64,000 nucleotides of DNA from Comamonas_C sp026954015 (GTDB lineage: Bacteria > Pseudomonadota > Gammaproteobacteria > Burkholderiales > Burkholderiaceae_C). Shown here piece by piece: positions 60,159 to 64,000 of this stretch. The first letter of the stretch is position 1; every line of letters starts with the position of its first letter. The stretch is from contig JAPSFS010000012.1 of the NCBI GenBank assembly GCA_035063785.1, positions 1 to 64,000 on the forward strand, read 5' to 3'. Below the pieces are notes generated by a model. That model worked only from the letters and a program-made list of their open reading frames with translations. It ran no database searches and had not been told where the DNA came from. The position numbers were made by a program, and so were the translations under genes.

Positions 60159-60692
60159 ATGCGCCTCACTACCAAAGGCCGGTTCGCGGTCACTGCAATG
60201 ATCGATCTGGCCTTGCGCCAGAACAACGGCCCCGTGACGCTGGCCGCGATCAGCCAACGCCAGCAGATCTCGCTGTCGTACCTGGAGCAGCTCTTTGGGA
60301 AGCTGCGCCGGCATGAACTGGTCGAATCCACGCGTGGCCCTGGTGGTGGCTACACGCTGGCGCGCAAGGCGGCCGAGATCACCGTGGCCGACATCATCGT
60401 GTCAGTGGATGAGCCCATCGATTCCACCCAATGCGGCGGCAGCGAGAACTGCATGGGCGGCGGCAAGTGCATGACGCACGATCTGTGGACCGCGCTCAAC
60501 CAGCGCATGGTGGAGTTCCTGGACTCCGTCACGCTGCAAAAGCTCGTGAACGAGCAGCTTGCCAAGGGCATCCGCGTCGAAGACCGCCCTGCGGCGCGCC
60601 GGGCCATCTCCACCACGCCGGTCGTCAAGCCCATCCGCGTGAACGCCCCGAATTCGGTTTTCGCACTTGGCAGCGCGTTTGCAAAATCCTGA
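60159..60692 (+). CDS. iscR: Fe-S cluster regulator IscR
   Basis: The 177-residue Rrf2-family repressor has the winged helix (MRLTTKGRFAVTAMIDLAL, ISLSYLEQLFGKLRRHELV) and cluster ligands Cys92, Cys98, Cys104 and His107, at exactly the E. coli positions. As a [2Fe-2S] protein it represses the isc operon. Regulation therefore appears intact although the downstream scaffold is not. Confidence 0.95.
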   Translation: MRLTTKGRFAVTAMIDLALRQNNGPVTLAAISQRQQISLSYLEQLFGKLRRHELVESTRGPGGGYTLARKAAEITVADIIVSVDEPIDSTQCGGSENCMGGGKCMTHDLWTALNQRMVEFLDSVTLQKLVNEQLAKGIRVEDRPAARRAISTTPVVKPIRVNAPNSVFALGSAFAKS

Positions 60693-60716
60693 GGGAGGGT
60701 GAAAATCGGCCTCACC

Positions 60717-61934
60717 ATGGCTGATGCTCTCCCCATCTATCTGGACTACGGCGCCACGACGCCGTGCGACCCGCGCGTCGTCGATGCCATGGTTCCATGG
60801 CTGCGCAACCACTTCGGCAACCCCGCATCGCGTACCCACGCCTGGGGCCAGGAGGCCGAAGCCGCGGTGGAGCGCGCACGCGGCCACGTGGCAAACCTGA
60901 TCGGCGCCGATCCGCGTGAAATCGTCTGGACCAGCGGCGCCACCGAATCGATCAACCTCGCGCTCAAGGGCGCGGCCGAGTTCTACCAGGACCAGGGCAA
61001 GCACCTCATCACGCTCAAGACCGAGCACAAGGCCACGCTCGACACCATGCACGAGCTGGAGCGACGCGGTTTCGAGGTGACGTTTCTGGACGTGCAACCC
61101 GACGGCCTCGTCGATCTGGCGTCGCTGGCGGCAGCCATCCGCCCCGACACGACACTCGTGAGCGTCCTGCTCGTGAACAACGAAATCGGCGTGGTCCAGG
61201 ATGTCGCGGCCATAGGCGCGCTGTGCCACTCGCATGGCGTGCTGCTGCACGTGGACGCGGCGCAGGCCACGGGCCGGGTCGATATCGACCTTGGGCAGTT
61301 GCCGATCGACCTCATGAGCATGACCGCGCACAAGACCTACGGCCCCAAGGGCGTGGGCGCGCTGTACGTGCGGCGCAAACCGCGCGTGCGTCTCGTGCCG
61401 CAGATCCACGGCGGCGGGCACGAGCGCGGGCTGCGCTCGGGCACGCTGCCCACGCACCAGATCGTCGGCATGGGCGAGGCGTTCAGGCTCATCAAGGATG
61501 AGATGGCGGAGGTCAACGCGCAGGCCCGCAAGCTGCAGCAGCGCCTGCTGGATGGATTGATCGACCTGGGCGAGGTGGTGGTGAACGGCTCGCTTGAACA
61601 CCGCGTACCGCAGAACCTCAACATGAGCTTCAAGTACATCGAAGGCGAGGCGCTGATGACGGGCATCCATGGCGTGGCGCTCTCGTCCGGCTCGGCCTGC
61701 ACGTCGGCCAGCATGGAGCCGAGCTACGTGCTCAAGGCGCTGGGCCGCAGCGATGAGCTGGCGCACAGCAGCCTGCGCATGACGATAGGGCGCTTCACCA
61801 CCGAGCAGGAGATCGACTTTGCCGTCGAAGCCATCCGCTCGACGGTGCAGCGTCTGCGCAACCTCAGCCCCCTGTGGGAGATGCACCAGGCCGGCGTGGA
61901 CGTGGACGCGCTGGCGTGGGACGTGGCGCACTGA
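60717..61934 (+). CDS. iscS: Cysteine desulfurase IscS
   Basis: The 405-residue PLP enzyme supplies sulfur for Fe-S clusters and thio-modified tRNA. PIYLDYGATTPCDPRV opens the protein, the PLP lysine lies in SMTAHKTYGPKGVGALYV, and the persulfide cysteine in LSSGSACTSASMEPSYV. I chose ATG 60717; a GTG at 60699 sits directly on the GGGAGG sequence and so cannot use it. The catalytic residues are intact. Confidence 0.96.
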   Translation: MADALPIYLDYGATTPCDPRVVDAMVPWLRNHFGNPASRTHAWGQEAEAAVERARGHVANLIGADPREIVWTSGATESINLALKGAAEFYQDQGKHLITLKTEHKATLDTMHELERRGFEVTFLDVQPDGLVDLASLAAAIRPDTTLVSVLLVNNEIGVVQDVAAIGALCHSHGVLLHVDAAQATGRVDIDLGQLPIDLMSMTAHKTYGPKGVGALYVRRKPRVRLVPQIHGGGHERGLRSGTLPTHQIVGMGEAFRLIKDEMAEVNAQARKLQQRLLDGLIDLGEVVVNGSLEHRVPQNLNMSFKYIEGEALMTGIHGVALSSGSACTSASMEPSYVLKALGRSDELAHSSLRMTIGRFTTEQEIDFAVEAIRSTVQRLRNLSPLWEMHQAGVDVDALAWDVAH

Positions 61935-61970
61935 ACAGCGCCACGGCGGCGTGCCCGCTACACTCGGGCC

Positions 61971-62372
61971 ATGGCGTATTCGGACAAGGTCCAGGATTAC
62001 TTCGAAAACCCGCGCAACGCGGGTTCGCTCGACCCGAACGACCCGCTCGTGGGCACGGCGCTGGTCGGCACCCCCGCCAGTGGCGAGGTCATCAGGCTGC
62101 AGATCAAGGTCGATCCGCAGACCGGCCGCATCGCCCAGGCGCGGTTCAAGACCTACGGCAGCGGCCCGACGATCGCTGCCGCCTCGCTCACGACCGAGTG
62201 GGTACATGGCAAGACGCTGGACGCGGCAACCGCCATCACCAACGGTGACATTGCCCGCGAGCTGTCGCTGCCGCCGCTCAAGATCCACTGCTCCATCCTC
62301 GCGGAACAGGCCATCAAGGCGGCCGTGAGCGATTACAGAAACAAACACGGCGCCCCCGCCACCGCAGGTTGA
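61971..62372 (+). CDS. iscU: IscU-like scaffold protein lacking two of three ligand cysteines
   Basis: The 133-residue protein aligns with IscU over its whole length (MAYSDKVQDYFENPRNAGSL; LPPLKIHCSILAEQAIKAA). In E. coli IscU the cluster is held by Cys37, Asp39, Cys63 and Cys106. Here the equivalents are Ser37 (TPASGEV), Glu39, Ser64 (YGSGPT) and Cys107, so only the last cysteine remains. The LPPVK HscA-recognition motif is LPPLK. The reading frame, start and flanking genes are intact, so it is not an ordinary pseudogene. It may be inactive as a scaffold, or altered to another role such as sulfur transfer. Confidence 0.9.
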   Translation: MAYSDKVQDYFENPRNAGSLDPNDPLVGTALVGTPASGEVIRLQIKVDPQTGRIAQARFKTYGSGPTIAAASLTTEWVHGKTLDAATAITNGDIARELSLPPLKIHCSILAEQAIKAAVSDYRNKHGAPATAG

Positions 62373-62378
62373 CCCACC

Positions 62379-62702
62379 ATGGCCATCACATTGACACCTA
62401 CCGCTGCACGCCACGTGCTGCAACACATCGAGCGTCGAGGCGGCGCCCTGGGCCTGCGGCTGGATGTGCGCAGCATGGGCTGCTCGGGCCTCGCCTATGA
62501 GATCGACTACGTGGACGAGCAGCTACCCAGTGATGTCGTCTTCGAGAGCGCGGGCGTGCGGGTGCTCGTGGACCGCAAGCACCTGGTCTACGTCGATGGC
62601 ACCGAACTCGACTTCGTGCGCGAGGGCTTGAGCGAGGGTTTTCGCTTCAACAATCCGCAGGAGCGCGATCGCTGCGGCTGCGGCGAGAGCTTTCGCGTCT
62701 GA
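62379..62702 (+). CDS. iscA: Iron-sulfur cluster assembly protein IscA (HesB family)
   Basis: The 107-residue A-type carrier keeps all three ligand cysteines at Cys35 (SMGCSGLAY), Cys99 and Cys101 (RCGCGESF), the canonical positions. It begins 6 bp after iscU. No hscB, hscA, fdx or iscX gene follows; the next gene is dnaQ. Confidence 0.93.
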   Translation: MAITLTPTAARHVLQHIERRGGALGLRLDVRSMGCSGLAYEIDYVDEQLPSDVVFESAGVRVLVDRKHLVYVDGTELDFVREGLSEGFRFNNPQERDRCGCGESFRV

Positions 62703-62872
62703 GAGCCCGTGCACACATACCTCACCCCGCCCGGCCCGCCGAAACGCGCCCGCTCTTCGTGGCAAATCCTCGCCGTAACCCGGGCCGCAGCTGCGGTTTG
62801 CGCCTCGATCGCACGCATTTTGACGACCCTTACGGGTGCGATTCATTTGTTTGCTGGCTCTGAGGCGCGCGC

Positions 62873-63601
62873 GTGACACGGCAGATCGTCCTTGACACGG
62901 AAACCACCGGGCTCTCGGCGGACCAGGGCGACCGCATCATCGAGATCGGCTGCGTCGAGCTCGTGCGGCGGCGCCTCACCGGCAACGACCTGCACCTGTA
63001 CCTGAACCCGGACCGCGACAGCCACGAAGACGCGATCCGCATCCACGGCATCACCAACGAATTCCTGCGCGACAAGCCACGCTTTGCCGATTGCGCGCAG
63101 GACATCCTGCGCTACCTCAGCGGTGCGGAGCTCATCATCCACAACGCCAGCTTCGACATGGGCTTCCTCGAAATGGAATTCGCCCGGCTCGGGTTGCCCA
63201 GGCTGGAAGGGCAGGTGGCCTGCGTCATCGACACGCTGTCGATGGCGCGCGAGCTCTTTCCGGGCAAGCGCAACTCGCTCGACGCGCTGTGCGACCGCCT
63301 CGGCGTGGACAACTCCGGGCGCACGCTGCACGGGGCGCTGCTCGACGCACAACTGCTCGCCGACGTGTACATCCAGATGACGCGCGGGCAGGATTCGCTG
63401 CTCGGCACGGACGACACGTCGACAGGCGCGGGCGCTGCGAGTGCGGCGGCAGACCACCTCGAGCGCTACGACCTGCCGGTGATCGCAGCGAGTGACTACG
63501 AACGCTTGGCGCACGAGCAGATCCTCGCGGAAATCGACAAGGCCAGTGGCGGCAAGACCATCTGGCGGCTTGTCGCGGAAGGGGCCGATGCTGTGCCATA
63601 A
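62873..63601 (+). CDS. dnaQ: DNA polymerase III subunit epsilon
   Basis: The 242-residue 3'-5' exonuclease (proofreading) has the DEDDh motifs VLDTETTGLS, IHGITNEF, IHNASFDMGFLEMEF and TLHGALLDAQLLADVY. The C-terminal part contains the linker to the polymerase. The start is GTG (TRQIVLDTETTG). The 170-bp gap before it holds no recognised feature. Confidence 0.95.
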   Translation: MTRQIVLDTETTGLSADQGDRIIEIGCVELVRRRLTGNDLHLYLNPDRDSHEDAIRIHGITNEFLRDKPRFADCAQDILRYLSGAELIIHNASFDMGFLEMEFARLGLPRLEGQVACVIDTLSMARELFPGKRNSLDALCDRLGVDNSGRTLHGALLDAQLLADVYIQMTRGQDSLLGTDDTSTGAGAASAAADHLERYDLPVIAASDYERLAHEQILAEIDKASGGKTIWRLVAEGADAVP

Positions 63602-63626
63602 TGCGCGCTTTTCGTGCACGCGAAAA

Positions 63627-63701
63627 GGGTGATTAGCTCAGCGGTAGAGCACTGCCTTCACACGGCAGGGGTCACTGGTTCGATCCCAGTATCACCCACC
63701 A
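63627..63701 (+). tRNA. tRNA-Val (anticodon CAC)
   Basis: The 75-nt cloverleaf has acceptor stem GGGTGAT/ATCACCC, D-arm GCTCAGCGGTAGAGC, anticodon stem CTGCC/GGCAG with loop TTCACAC (anticodon CAC, decoding GUG) and T-arm with GGTTCGATCC. The CCA end is encoded. Confidence 0.95.
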
Positions 63702-63717
63702 TGTCAACGAGCAACGT

Positions 63718-63744
63718 ACGGCACCTTCTGGGTGCCGTTCTTGT
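63718..63744 (+). terminator. Terminator after tRNA-Val
   Basis: ACGGCACC-TTCTG-GGTGCCGT is a perfect 8-bp stem followed by TCTTGTT, starting 17 bp after the tRNA CCA end. Confidence 0.8.
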
Positions 63745-63771
63745 TGGTACGGATCACCGTACGAATGTCCG

Positions 63772-64000
63772 GGGGGCCAGCGCATCAAGGCCACCTTCCC
63801 GATGGCGCCCGGCGATGCCCAGGGTTTTGGCGTGGACGCTGCGGAGCTCGCCCGCATGACCATTCCCGCCTGCATCACCGTCGGCGAGGGCGACAAGGTG
63901 ACGCCGCCCGAGGACACCGCCGAGGCCTGCATGGATGCGGCAGGCGTCGATCGGGCGGCGTTGCACCGGTACGTCGGCGATGCGGCCAGGCGCTTTCTTG
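63772..64000 (+). pseudogene. C-terminal fragment of an alpha/beta hydrolase (dienelactone hydrolase-like), 5' truncated and running off the window
   Basis: The frame reads QRIKATFPMAPGDAQGFGV, then LARMTIPACITVGEGDKVTPPEDTAEA. This resembles the part of dienelactone-hydrolase-like proteins after the nucleophile elbow, including the catalytic-acid region GEGDKVTPP. The expected GxSxG motif should lie about 50 residues upstream, where the tRNA and its terminator are instead. No ribosome-binding site precedes the ATG at 63802. It is therefore probably a remnant. Its 3' end is outside the window. Confidence 0.4.

Noticed and set aside
60699..60716. GTG start for iscS at 60699
   Set aside because: It directly abuts the GGGAGG sequence, leaving no spacing for ribosome binding. 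The ATG at 60717 gives the normal IscS N-terminus.
62703..62872. Small RNA or ORF between iscA and dnaQ
   Set aside because: No hairpin with T tract, no convincing start with ribosome-binding site, and only an isolated CGCAGCTGCG palindrome.

Overview
The window is a high-GC chromosomal segment of a betaproteobacterium in the order Burkholderiales, most likely family Comamonadaceae. This rests on the gene order (sdhCDAB-sdhE-gltA next to gntR/mdh and acnB; gyrA-serC-pheA-tyrA-aroA/cmk-rpsA-ihfB-lapAB), on the fused AroA-Cmk protein, and on a dispersed palindromic repeat that I recognise from that family. It is almost entirely housekeeping DNA. I see no insertion sequence, prophage, CRISPR array or complete mobile element.

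Layout. 1-3611 (minus): the 5' part of a lipoprotein with near-identical tandem 69-residue FG-GAP repeats, then a LuxR-type response regulator overlapping a membrane hybrid histidine kinase. 3741-3885: a possible 36-residue ORF and a terminator. 3925-16105: a TCA-cycle block, with gltA, sdhE, sdhB, sdhA, sdhD, sdhC and a GntR regulator on the minus strand, then mdh, a Tam-like methyltransferase, a CitE-like lyase, a small secreted protein and acnB on the plus strand. A perfect 18-bp palindrome lies between gntR and mdh. 16429-19558: an accessory stretch of small secreted, membrane and zinc-ribbon proteins of unknown function (one frameshifted), then an isoprenylcysteine methyltransferase-like protein. 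19651-25853 (minus): ferredoxin, ribBA, ribH, nusB, an aminotransferase, ybgC, tolQ, tolR and tolA, mostly overlapping end to end. 26027-32362: a Nudix hydrolase, an SDR, gshA, nth, an aminotransferase with slyX, and an NsrR-type regulator. 32311-38428 (minus): an Mrp/Mnh cation/proton antiporter operon with fused A/B subunit. 38483-50078 (minus): lapB, lapA, ihfB, rpsA, aroA-cmk, tyrA, pheA, serC and gyrA. 50308-64000: ompA, SRP RNA (minus), dnaX, ybaB, recR, mutS (minus), aspartate/tyrosine aminotransferase (minus), uvrB, iscR-iscS-iscU-iscA, dnaQ, tRNA-Val(CAC) and the remnant of an alpha/beta hydrolase.

The most notable observations are departures from expectation inside familiar genes. 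IscU has lost two of its three cluster-ligand cysteines and its ligand aspartate, in an isc operon without hscBA/fdx. GyrA carries Arg at quinolone-resistance position 83, encoded by the rare codon AGA. dnaX has an A10 tract whose -1 frame stops after four further codons, as expected for gamma/tau production. Copies of the palindromic repeat appear to be inserted in frame in mutS, dnaX and probably aroA. The SRP RNA has a swapped base-paired closing stem under its GGAA tetraloop. The GTP cyclohydrolase II domain of RibBA lacks its zinc cysteines.
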